This document shows, in pieces, positions 9,650 through 17,766 of a stretch of DNA of 44,211 nucleotides (positions are counted from its first letter, which is position 1; each line of letters starts with the position of its first letter). The DNA comes from Desulfarculaceae bacterium (GTDB taxonomy: Bacteria; Desulfobacterota; Desulfarculia; Desulfarculales; Desulfarculaceae). The stretch lies in NCBI GenBank assembly GCA_027067385.1, contig JAMOVV010000076.1, positions 1 through 44,211 on the forward strand, given 5' to 3'. The notes below the pieces were generated by a model. That model had not been told where the DNA came from. It worked only from the letters and a program-made list of their open reading frames with translations, and searched no databases. The translations under genes and the position numbers were made by a program.

Positions 9650-10444
9650 TCACACGGCGGTGAGCCCGCCGTCGATGGGCAAAACCGCGCCGGTGATATA
9701 GGAGGCCGCGTCCGAGGCCAAGAACACCACGGGGTGGCCGATCTCCTCGGCTCCGGCCATGCGCCCCAGCAGGGTCCGGCGGTTGTACTGGGACAAAAAG
9801 GGTTCCTGCTGGCCCGAGGCCACCGCCCCGGGACAGACCACGTTTACCCGCACTCCGCGGGGACCGAAGTAGCTGGCCAGCCAGCGGGAGTAGGCCACGA
9901 TGCCGCCCTTGACCGCGGCGTAGGCCCCGGGCATGGATTTATCGGTGCCCTGGTACACCCCGAAGTCCGGGGCCACCAGGCCGTAGATGGATGCCAAGTT
10001 GACGATGGACCCCGACCCGCGCCGGGCCATGCGCCGGGCCACCGCCCGCGAGCTGAGGCAGTAGGAGTTTAGCTGCATATCCAGGTTGGCCCGCCAGTCG
10101 GCCGGGGTCTCCCGCTCCAGAGGCAGCCCCCAGCGGTTGGTGCGGGGATAGGCGCTGTTGATCCAGATATCGATGGGCCCCAGCTCCCGCTCCAGCTCGC
10201 TGATGTTTTGCTCCAGGCGCTCCAGGTCGGTGAGGTCCAGGCGGCGGCAGTGCACCGCGGCCGGGTCCACCAGGCCGGCCACCACCTCGTCGGCCGCCGA
10301 GAGGTCCACGTCCAGCAGTACCGTCTCGGCCCCGGCCAGGGCCAGGGCCCGGGCGATGCCCCGGCCCACCCGGCCCATGGCGCCGGTGAGGGCCGCCCGG
10401 CGTCCGGCCAGGGAAAAGGGGCTGTGCTCGTCGGCGGGGTTCAC
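9650..10444 (-). CDS. SDR family oxidoreductase (PtmA-like)
   Basis: GRRAALTGAMGRVGRGIARALALAGAETVLLD (Rossmann), YAAVKGG (YxxxK), C-terminal ASYITGAVLPIDGGLTAV. Confidence 0.85.
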   Translation of the reverse strand: MNPADEHSPFSLAGRRAALTGAMGRVGRGIARALALAGAETVLLDVDLSAADEVVAGLVDPAAVHCRRLDLTDLERLEQNISELERELGPIDIWINSAYPRTNRWGLPLERETPADWRANLDMQLNSYCLSSRAVARRMARRGSGSIVNLASIYGLVAPDFGVYQGTDKSMPGAYAAVKGGIVAYSRWLASYFGPRGVRVNVVCPGAVASGQQEPFLSQYNRRTLLGRMAGAEEIGHPVVFLASDAASYITGAVLPIDGGLTAV

Positions 10445-11502
10445 GACAGGTCCTCCCAGTGGATCAGCTCGTCGGCGGCGATGTCTTTTTTCAGCCGGCG
10501 GTCCAGCACCAGGTCCAAGGCGTCGGGACCGATGCCGGTGCCGGGGCGCTTGAAGTCCACCATCTCCCGGGTCAGCCGCTGGCCCCGGGCCAGGTCGGCC
10601 GCGGCCACGACGCTGCGCCGGTAGGCCGGCCGCCGCTGGTAGTCCTGGTCGCTGAGCACCCGGCGGGTGGAGCCCAGGGCGGCGTGGATGCGGCCGATGC
10701 CCTCGGCGATCTCGGCCAGCTCGCGCCGGTCGGCGCTCACCTGGTGGTCCCAGCCGAACATCTCCTTGTCCAGGGTGAAGTGCTTCTCCAGCATGGCCGC
10801 CCCCTTGGCCGCCGCGGCCAGGGGTATGGCGGTGCCCAGGGAATGGTCGGAAAAACCGATGGGGTAGTCCGGGAACACGGCGCGCAGCATGTCCAGGTTG
10901 TTGAGGTGCACGTTGTGGTCCTGGGGGGGATAGTGGGACACGCAGTGCAGGATCACCAGTTGCCGGTTGCCGCGGGACTCGATAACCTGCACCGCCCGCA
11001 CCACCTCGTCCAAGGTTGACAGCCCGGTGGAGAGCACCAGGGGCACCATCTGGTCGGCCACGTAGGCCAAAAAGGGCAGGTTGGTGATGTCCATGGAGGC
11101 GATCTTGACAAAGGGAGCCCCCAGCTCACACACCAGGAAGTCGGTCTCCCGCGGGCTGAAGACCGAGCTGGAGAAGTCGACGCCCAACTGGTCGCAGTAG
11201 CGCTTCAGCTCGGCCAACTCGTCCCGTCCCAGGCTGAACTCCTCCACGATCTGTTCCAGGCTGTAGTCCTGGCGCTGGCGGTAGTCGTCGCCCAGGAAAT
11301 AATTGTCGCGGTAGACCTGGGCCGAGAAGATCGACTCCTTGGTCCAGGACTGGAACTTCACGCAGTGGGCCCCGGCCTCGGCCGATGCCTGCACCAGCTT
11401 CTTGGCCAGCTCCAGGTCGCCGTTGTGGTTGGCCCCGATCTCGCTGATGAGATAGGGCTGGCCGAAGTTGTCTATCACCCGGCCGTTTATCTCTACCGGC
11501 AT
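10441..11502 (-). CDS. neuB: N-acetylneuraminate/legionaminate synthase (NeuB/LegI family)
   Basis: ATG at 11502: MPVEINGRVIDNFGQPYLISEIGANHNGDLELAKKLV...IGFSDHSLGTAIPLAAAAKGAAMLEKHFTLDKEMFGWDHQVS; canonical EIGxNH and EKHFTLD motifs. Confidence 0.9.
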   Translation of the reverse strand: MPVEINGRVIDNFGQPYLISEIGANHNGDLELAKKLVQASAEAGAHCVKFQSWTKESIFSAQVYRDNYFLGDDYRQRQDYSLEQIVEEFSLGRDELAELKRYCDQLGVDFSSSVFSPRETDFLVCELGAPFVKIASMDITNLPFLAYVADQMVPLVLSTGLSTLDEVVRAVQVIESRGNRQLVILHCVSHYPPQDHNVHLNNLDMLRAVFPDYPIGFSDHSLGTAIPLAAAAKGAAMLEKHFTLDKEMFGWDHQVSADRRELAEIAEGIGRIHAALGSTRRVLSDQDYQRRPAYRRSVVAAADLARGQRLTREMVDFKRPGTGIGPDALDLVLDRRLKKDIAADELIHWEDLS

Positions 11503-12377
11503 GGTTTTAGTTCCTCGCTGGCCACCGCGCACTCCCACCAAAAGCCGTCGGGATCGGCCTGGCGGCGCACTTGGGCCAGGTAGCGTTGTTGAAAGCTATC
11601 GTCTTGCCGCAGCCTCTGCCGCAGCCCGCCGAAGCAAGCGGCCAGGTTAACGTAGTCCCGGCCCAGGGTGGCCAGGTAATCGTAGGTGGCCGCCTTCACC
11701 TCCACCGCCTTGATCACCGCGGCCGGCTCCAGCCCGGCCCGGCCCACCAGGTTGCCGGGGTGCTGGCGATAGCCGGTGGCGCACTGGTCGGTGAAGACCG
11801 CCCGGGCCCCGCCGGCCAGCAGGGCGCTGAACCACGGCCAGTCAAAGGCCGGCAGGTGGGGCGGGATGTCCTCGTGCTCGCCGTCCAGGGCCGCGGCGCG
11901 CACCGCGCAGTTACTCAGCCCCAGCATGTTGCCGTGGGTGATGTCGGCCAGGGTTATCTCCCGGCCGTCGCCCAGGCGGGGCCCCAGCCAGGGGCGCGGC
12001 GCGCGGTTCCCCGGGCCAAAGACCTGGAGCTCGTTGGCCACGATGTCGTAGCCCCGCCCCAGCCAGCGGCGCGCCACCGCCACCCGGTCGGGGTCGAAGG
12101 TGTCGTCGCAGTCACCCAGGATGATGATCTCGAAGCCCTGCTCCAGGCACCAGCCGATGCCCCAGGAGCGCAGGGCCGCCGGGGTGCCCGAGCTCCGGCC
12201 CACCCGCACCGAGAGCCCGCGGCCGGCCAGGTGCCGGTCCAGGTCGTCCACCCCGTCGTTGACCAGGCACAGGGTGAAATCGCTCTCGCCCTGGGCGCTC
12301 CAGGAGTCCAGGAAGTCGTCCAAAAACTCCATCGCCCCGGGATAGACCACCCCCAGTACGGCCGTGGTCCGGCTCAT
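11493..12377 (-). CDS. glycosyltransferase family 2-like protein
   Basis: ATG at 12377: MSRTTAVLGVVYPGAMEFLDDFLDSWSAQGESDFTLCLVNDGVDD...IIILGDCDDTFDPDRVAVARRWL; DxD-like motif. Overlaps the neuB start by 10 nt. Confidence 0.75.
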   Translation of the reverse strand: MSRTTAVLGVVYPGAMEFLDDFLDSWSAQGESDFTLCLVNDGVDDLDRHLAGRGLSVRVGRSSGTPAALRSWGIGWCLEQGFEIIILGDCDDTFDPDRVAVARRWLGRGYDIVANELQVFGPGNRAPRPWLGPRLGDGREITLADITHGNMLGLSNCAVRAAALDGEHEDIPPHLPAFDWPWFSALLAGGARAVFTDQCATGYRQHPGNLVGRAGLEPAAVIKAVEVKAATYDYLATLGRDYVNLAACFGGLRQRLRQDDSFQQRYLAQVRRQADPDGFWWECAVASEELKPCR

Positions 12378-12985
12378 CGCACCACCTCCAGCCTGGCCGG
12401 CATATCGCGGCGCACCAGGCAGCCGCCGGGGACCAGTCGCCCTTCGCCCACCACCACGCCCTGGCACACCGCGGCGTTGGTGCCCACCAGCACGCCGGCG
12501 CCGATGCGCGCCCCGCCGTTGACCACCGCGGCGGTGGCCAGGTGGCAGTGGTCGCCGATCACCGCGTCGTGCTCCACCAGGGCCTTGCTGTTGATGATGC
12601 AGTTGCGCCCCACCCGGGCCCCGGTGTTCACCAGGCCGTGGTGCATCACCACGGTGCCCGGGCCCAGGCGGGCCCGGGACGAGACCCAGGCCAGGGGCGA
12701 GACCACCGTGGCCAGGCGGCCGCCCAGGGCCGTGACCCGCTCAAACAGGCGGCGCCGCGGCTCCGGGGTCTTGACCTGCCCCACGGTGATTAGGAACCAG
12801 GGGTACTCCCGCGCCAGGCGCTCCAGGTCGTCGTCGGTGGCGAAGACCTCGCAGCCGTCCACCCGCTGGTGCAGCTTGGCCGGCCGGTCCACGATGCCGG
12901 CCACCCGGTAGCGGCCCTGGGCCCGGATCACCTCCAGGCAGGACCGGCAATGGCCGCCGCCGCCTATGAGCACCAGGGGCTCCAT
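12374..12985 (-). CDS. NeuD/PglD-family sugar acyltransferase (left-handed beta-helix)
   Basis: ATG at 12985: MEPLVLIGGGGHCRSCLEVIRAQGRYRVAGIVD...GTVVMHHGLVNTGARVGRNCIINSKALVEHDAVIGDHCHLATAAVVNGGARIGAG hexapeptide repeats. Confidence 0.85.
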   Translation of the reverse strand: MEPLVLIGGGGHCRSCLEVIRAQGRYRVAGIVDRPAKLHQRVDGCEVFATDDDLERLAREYPWFLITVGQVKTPEPRRRLFERVTALGGRLATVVSPLAWVSSRARLGPGTVVMHHGLVNTGARVGRNCIINSKALVEHDAVIGDHCHLATAAVVNGGARIGAGVLVGTNAAVCQGVVVGEGRLVPGGCLVRRDMPARLEVVR

Positions 12986-14130
12986 CACAGGCTCACTCCG
13001 CTGGGGATGTTCACCAGGCGCTCCTCCAGCCAGCGGGAGTCGGCCAGGGAATCGGTGACACAGTCGGCGTACATCGGCGCCCGGTGCAGCAGGCCCCACA
13101 GGGGACGGGTGGTCACCCCGCGGGCGTTGCTGTGGGCCAAGAAGGCGTCGCGCTGCTCACGGTCGGCCATCAGCACCGCGCCCAGCCAGTAGTTGGAGCG
13201 GCAGCCGTCCGGCTCCTGGACCCAGCCCAGGCCCCGGGCGTCAAAGAAATCCCGGTAGGCCGCCGCCCGGGCGCGCTTCTTGGCCAGCAGTGGCTCCAGC
13301 ACCTCCATCTGGGCCAGGCCCAGGGCGGCGTTGATGGCCGGCAGGCGGTAGTTGAAGCCCAGGCGGTCGTGGTGGTACTGCCAGCGGTGCTCCCGCTTGG
13401 CGGTGGTGGTGAGGTGCCGGGCCTCGGCGGCCAGTTCGGCGTCGTTGGTGAGGATCATGCCCCCGCCGCCGGTGGTAATGGTCTTATTGCCGTTAAACGA
13501 AAGCACCCCCAGCCGCCCCACGGTGCCGGCGTGGCGCCGGCCGTAGAAGCTGCCCAGGGCCTCGGCCGCGTCTTCCACCAGCGCGATGCCGTGGGGCTCG
13601 CACAGGGTCTGCAGGCCGTGGAGGTCCTGGGGGTGGCCAAAGGTGTGCATGGGCAGGCAGACGGCGACGCGCCGGCCGCTGGCGCGGTGATAAGCGCGGC
13701 CGTCGTCGCCCAAGCGGCAGTGCTCGCCCAAAAACTCCTCCAGGGCCGCGGGGCTCAGCCCCAGGCGCCGGCGGTCGCTGTCCAGGAAGATGGGCCGGGC
13801 CCCGCAGTAGGCGATGGCGTTGGCCGTGGCCACGAAGCTCACCGCCTGGGTTATCACCGCGTCGCCGGGGCGCACCCCGGCCACCAGCAGGGCCACGTGC
13901 AGGGCGGCGGTGCCGTTGACCGTGGCCACGGCGTGGGCCGCGCCGGTGTAGTCGGCCACGGCGCGCTCGAATCTCTCCACCGCCGGCCCCACGCTGGAGA
14001 CAAAGCCATCGTCGATGCAGGCGGTCAAATATTCCTTTTCGCGGCCGGAAAAGGTGGGCGCGTGCAGGGGTATGCTGCCATTTTTTTGGCGGCAAGTGTC
14101 GCGAATAAAGGAAATAATCTCGTCAAACAT
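12985..14130 (-). CDS. legC: LegC-family aminotransferase (DegT superfamily)
   Basis: ATG at 14130: MFDEIISFIRDTCRQKNGSIPLHAPTFSGREKEYLTACIDDGFVSSVGPAVERFERAVADYTGAAHAVATVNGTAALHVAL...SFNGNKTITTGGGGMI. Confidence 0.9.
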   Translation of the reverse strand: MFDEIISFIRDTCRQKNGSIPLHAPTFSGREKEYLTACIDDGFVSSVGPAVERFERAVADYTGAAHAVATVNGTAALHVALLVAGVRPGDAVITQAVSFVATANAIAYCGARPIFLDSDRRRLGLSPAALEEFLGEHCRLGDDGRAYHRASGRRVAVCLPMHTFGHPQDLHGLQTLCEPHGIALVEDAAEALGSFYGRRHAGTVGRLGVLSFNGNKTITTGGGGMILTNDAELAAEARHLTTTAKREHRWQYHHDRLGFNYRLPAINAALGLAQMEVLEPLLAKKRARAAAYRDFFDARGLGWVQEPDGCRSNYWLGAVLMADREQRDAFLAHSNARGVTTRPLWGLLHRAPMYADCVTDSLADSRWLEERLVNIPSGVSL

Positions 14131-14260
14131 AGACCTGCGCCCCGTCCTTAGGTGCGGCTCGTCCCATTTCTGCGGTGCTTTGGCCGGCGGGCGGGCCACC
14201 GGGTCCGCCGTCAAAGCTATGACGATCCGAGCCGTGATCGCCGGTTACGGCCCCAAGGAT

Positions 14261-14276
14261 TGCAAATTACATACCA
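14261..14276 (-). promoter_or_regulatory. candidate sigma-54 promoter upstream of legC-led operon
   Basis: Minus strand TGGTATGTAATTTGCA; GG-N10-GC spacing, TTGCA -12 box; compare TGGCACN5TTGCA. 131 nt upstream of the LegC ATG and just after the LegB terminator. Confidence 0.6.
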
Positions 14277-14284
14277 AATAGCCG

Positions 14285-14305
14285 AAAGCCCCGGGACGCC
14301 GGGGC
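14285..14305 (-). terminator. hairpin terminator downstream of legB
   Basis: Minus strand GCCCCGG-CGTC-CCGGGGC-TTTC: perfect 7-bp stem, short T tract. Confidence 0.5.
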
Positions 14306-14339
14306 CGCGCGCAGGCTGGCGGTGAAACCAGGAGGGTGA

Positions 14340-15359
14340 TCAGATGTTGTAGAGCTGGGGCTTGTAGCGGCCCAGGTTGGCCGGGTCTTGCAACCACTGC
14401 ACGGTGCGCTCAAGCCCCCGGGTAAGGCCCTCGATGCCGCCGTGGCTCGGCTGCCAACCGGTGAGCTCCCGGGCCAGGCGGTTGTCGGCCCACAGGCGCT
14501 CCACCTCGCTGCCGGCCGGCCGCACCCGCTGCTGGTCCTGCTCCAGCTCGACGCTCGTCCCCATCACCGCGGCGATGAGCTCGGCCAGCTCGCCGATGGC
14601 TATCTCGAACCCGGAGCCCAGGTTCACCACCCGGCCCACCGTCTGGTCCGAGGCGGCCACCGCGGCAAAGCCGGCGGCCAGGTCGCCCACGTAGGTGAAG
14701 TCTCGGGTGGGGTGCAGCGAGCCCAGCCTGACGCGGCGGGCCCCGCCGGCTATCTGGGTAATGATGGTGGGGATCACCGCCCGGGCCGACTGCCGGGGGC
14801 CGTAGGCGTTGAAGGGACGGGCCACGCTCACCGGCAGACCGAAGGAACGGTGGAACGACAGGGCCATCTGGTCGGCTCCGATCTTGCTCGCGGCGTAGGG
14901 CGACTGGGCCTGCAACGGGTGGTCCTCGCCGATGGGCACCGTCTGGGCCGTGCCGTAGACCTCGCTGGTGGAGGTGTGCACCACCCGGGCCACTCCCGCC
15001 CGCCGCGCCGCCTGCAACAGGTTGAGGGTGCCGGTGACGTTGGTCTGCACAAAGCTGTCGGGTGCGTGGTAGGAGTAGGGGATGGCGATGAGCGCCGCCA
15101 GGTGAAAGATCACCTGGCAACCCTCCACCACCCGCTCCAGGTGGTGGGGGTCGCGGATGTCCCCGACCATCACCTCAATGCTATCGCGCACCGCCGGCGG
15201 GCTCTGCTCCAGCCAGCCCCAGGAACCGCCGGAGTTGTAGCGCACCAGGGCCCGCACCCGGCAGCCCTGGGCCACCAGGTGCTCCACCAGGTGGGACCCG
15301 ATGAAACCGCCGGCGCCGGTTACCAATACGCTTTGACCGCTTAGTTGGACCACGCTCAC
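14340..15359 (-). CDS. legB: NAD-dependent 4,6-dehydratase LegB (SDR epimerase/dehydratase)
   Basis: MSVVQLSGQSVLVTGAGGFIGSHLVEHLVAQGCRVRALVRYNSGGSWGWLEQSPP...HTSTSEVYGTAQTVPIGEDHPLQAQSPYAASKIGADQMALSFHRSFGLPVSVARPFNAYGPRQSARAVIPTI. Confidence 0.9.
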   Translation of the reverse strand: MSVVQLSGQSVLVTGAGGFIGSHLVEHLVAQGCRVRALVRYNSGGSWGWLEQSPPAVRDSIEVMVGDIRDPHHLERVVEGCQVIFHLAALIAIPYSYHAPDSFVQTNVTGTLNLLQAARRAGVARVVHTSTSEVYGTAQTVPIGEDHPLQAQSPYAASKIGADQMALSFHRSFGLPVSVARPFNAYGPRQSARAVIPTIITQIAGGARRVRLGSLHPTRDFTYVGDLAAGFAAVAASDQTVGRVVNLGSGFEIAIGELAELIAAVMGTSVELEQDQQRVRPAGSEVERLWADNRLARELTGWQPSHGGIEGLTRGLERTVQWLQDPANLGRYKPQLYNI

Positions 15360-15632
15360 TCCCTCGGCGGCCGCCGTCGCGGCCGGTGACAGGCGTTAAT
15401 CATTCCACCGCGACGCCATTATAGGCCCGACCCGCCGGCGCGGGCAAGGCCGGCGGCCCCGCCGGCGCGGCGCGGCTTCGCGGCGCCCCTTGACCATGCC
15501 GTAACCATGGTCCACCTCTTGGTCATAATTTTTGAGCATTGACTTGAGCAGTGCGTCCACGGCATTGCCGGCCATCAGAACCGTGTGCGTCTGCGTCGCC
15601 TTAAGCTCGCTCCCGTGCCGGGGTCTTTTGCC

Positions 15633-17540
15633 CTAGGCGCTGGCGCGCTGCTCCAACGACTCCGGCGGGCCGGGGTGGGCCAGCCGCCCGGGCGCCGCGG
15701 CCTGGTCCAGGGCGGCCAGTGTTTGGCCAAAGGGCCGGCTGCGGTGAATCACCGCCCGCGGCGCGGTCGCCGGGGTCGCCGCGGCCCGGGGACTCACCGC
15801 CTGGGTCGCGGCCGCCGGGTCGATCACCTGGTAGTAAAACTCCTCCAGGGCCGGCACCTGGCTTTCGTGGGTGAAGACCTGTTGGCCAAAGTCGATCTCG
15901 GCGGCCATTTGCCGCAGGCGATCCAGGTTGGCCAGGATATCCTCGGCGCTCTCAAAGGTCATGCCCACCGGGTTGGCGGCAAAGTACTCCACGTAGGATT
16001 TGAGCGGCGAGGCCAACACCGGCAGGCCGGCGGCCAGGTATTCGAAGAGCTTGTTGGCGATGGTGGTGTCCAGGAAGCGCCGGTTGCCCAGCTCCAGGTT
16101 GAAGGGAATAATGCCAAAGTCGAAACGGGTCATCTCTTCCATGATCCGGCTCGGCGAGAGCGGCTGGTTGTAGAAGATGTTTTCCGTTGACTCAAACACA
16201 GCGGCCACCTGCTGGTTGTAGGAGGCGGGATAGATATGCACCCGCACCCCGGCGGCGGCCAACTCATTGAATAGCCGGGTGAAATCACGGTGCCCCCCCA
16301 GGCCGACACCCCCTTCGTAAACGATGTGCACCGCCCCGTCGGACCCCGAGTCCTTGGGCAGGCGGCGCTGGGGCAGGTCACCGGCCGACACGTAGTTGTA
16401 GTGTACGTGGCAGGGGCCCCGCACCCCGTAGAGCTCCCGGGCCTCGGCCAACTGGTAGGGCGTGGTGTACACCCGGCCGGCCGCGCCGCGGTTGGCCACC
16501 CCCTCGAAAAAGGCCAGGCTGGCCTCACCGTCGGCCCGCAGGGAGATGAGGTCGTGGGTGTCGTGCACCACCGGGGCCTGGCCGGCCAGGGCGGCCACGG
16601 TGAGCACGTCCGGCTCGTTGTGGCAGTGGACCAGGTCGTAGTCCGCGCTGAGGTCCCAGAGGTGGCGGTGGTCCCGGAGCTGGACGCACTGGTGGTACAC
16701 CTCGTCGCTGAGCCCCGGGTACATCTGGCTAAGCCTGGCCTGGGTATAGGCCAGGCTCACCCGGTGGCCGCGCCGGCCCAGGGCGGCGGCCAGCTTGTAG
16801 TTGCGGATGCAGGGGGCCTCCTGCACAAAGAGGATGTTCAGGGGACGCGCGGTGGGCTCCAGGGGAGCCGGCCGCGGCACCGGCTGGGCATCGGCCGGGG
16901 CGGGCGGGTCGGCCGCTTGCGCCGGTTGCGGCGGGGCCAACACCTCCGGCGGCGGAGTGAGCACGTCCTCCGGGGTGAGGTCCCGCGGGAGGATGGGGTT
17001 GTCGGTGGCCAGTTGGCGGCACTGGCTCAGGGCCTCCTGGTACTTCCAGCGCTCCTCGGCCGGCGCGGCGTCCAGGGCCCGCTCCAGGTAGGCGGCCGCC
17101 AGGTGCCAGCCGGCGTCCATCATGTAGAGCTTGCCGAGATTGGCTAGATACAGCGGATTGTCCGGGGCCAGGTCCACCGCCCGCTTCATCACCCGCAGGG
17201 CCTCCTGGCGGCGTCCGGCCATGGTCAGGGCGGTGCCCAGGCCGTTGAGCGCCGAGATATCCTCGGGATGTTCTTGGACCAGCCGGCCATAGGCCTCGGC
17301 GGCCGGGTTGTAGTCGCGCCGGATCATGTGCAGCCGGCCCAAGGCCCGCCAGGCCTCGGCGTCGTCCGGGTTTTTTGCCAGCACACGCTTAAGGAGATCG
17401 ATGGCCTCGGCCCCGCGGCCCTTGGCGGCAAGTTCTTCCACCTGGGTAATTATGTTGGTCTCCGGCCGGGGGAGCGCCGTGGTCTTGGCGCGCGTCCGGG
17501 AGCGGCCGTTTTTCTTTTTGCGCTTCTTTTTTTTGGCCAT
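15633..17540 (-). CDS. TPR-repeat protein fused to a glycosyltransferase (GT4-like)
   Basis: ATG at 17540: MAKKKKRKKKNGRSRTRAKTT, TPR units (PDDAEAWRALGRLHMIRRDYNPAAEAYGRLVQEHPEDISALNGLG), then LNILFVQEAPCIRNYKLAAALGRRGHRVSLAYTQ...NKLFEYLAAGLPVLASPLKSYVEYF. Confidence 0.8.
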   Translation of the reverse strand: MAKKKKRKKKNGRSRTRAKTTALPRPETNIITQVEELAAKGRGAEAIDLLKRVLAKNPDDAEAWRALGRLHMIRRDYNPAAEAYGRLVQEHPEDISALNGLGTALTMAGRRQEALRVMKRAVDLAPDNPLYLANLGKLYMMDAGWHLAAAYLERALDAAPAEERWKYQEALSQCRQLATDNPILPRDLTPEDVLTPPPEVLAPPQPAQAADPPAPADAQPVPRPAPLEPTARPLNILFVQEAPCIRNYKLAAALGRRGHRVSLAYTQARLSQMYPGLSDEVYHQCVQLRDHRHLWDLSADYDLVHCHNEPDVLTVAALAGQAPVVHDTHDLISLRADGEASLAFFEGVANRGAAGRVYTTPYQLAEARELYGVRGPCHVHYNYVSAGDLPQRRLPKDSGSDGAVHIVYEGGVGLGGHRDFTRLFNELAAAGVRVHIYPASYNQQVAAVFESTENIFYNQPLSPSRIMEEMTRFDFGIIPFNLELGNRRFLDTTIANKLFEYLAAGLPVLASPLKSYVEYFAANPVGMTFESAEDILANLDRLRQMAAEIDFGQQVFTHESQVPALEEFYYQVIDPAAATQAVSPRAAATPATAPRAVIHRSRPFGQTLAALDQAAAPGRLAHPGPPESLEQRASA

Positions 17541-17683
17541 GGGGCTCCTTTCACCTGCAATTCCAACCACCTGAACCAGCCCCCCCACGAGGGACCCGCC
17601 AGGACCGGACGGCGGCGCGCTCGGGCTACCGAGTCGCCGGCCAGTTATGGAGCAAGATACATGCCAGGGCCGCGGGGCCAAAA

Positions 17684-17711
17684 GGAAGCCCCGGCCCATG
17701 CGGGCCGGGGC
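17684..17711 (-). terminator. hairpin terminator downstream of flagellin 1
   Basis: Minus strand GCCCCGGCCC-GCAT-GGGCCGGGGC then TTCCTTTT; perfect 10-bp stem. Confidence 0.65.
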
Positions 17712-17766
17712 GGTTGTGGTGGTGCAAGGGCGGGGCCCGGGAGGGCCGCCGCCCTAGTGGTTGAGG

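Noticed and set aside
3119-9701. Long plus-strand antisense ORFs (e.g. 3119..4153, 4080..5423, 5272..6567, 7361..8737, 8178..9701)
   Set aside because: Typical high-GC mirror ORFs opposite clear minus-strand genes; translations are Gly/Val/His/Gln-rich with no domain motifs.
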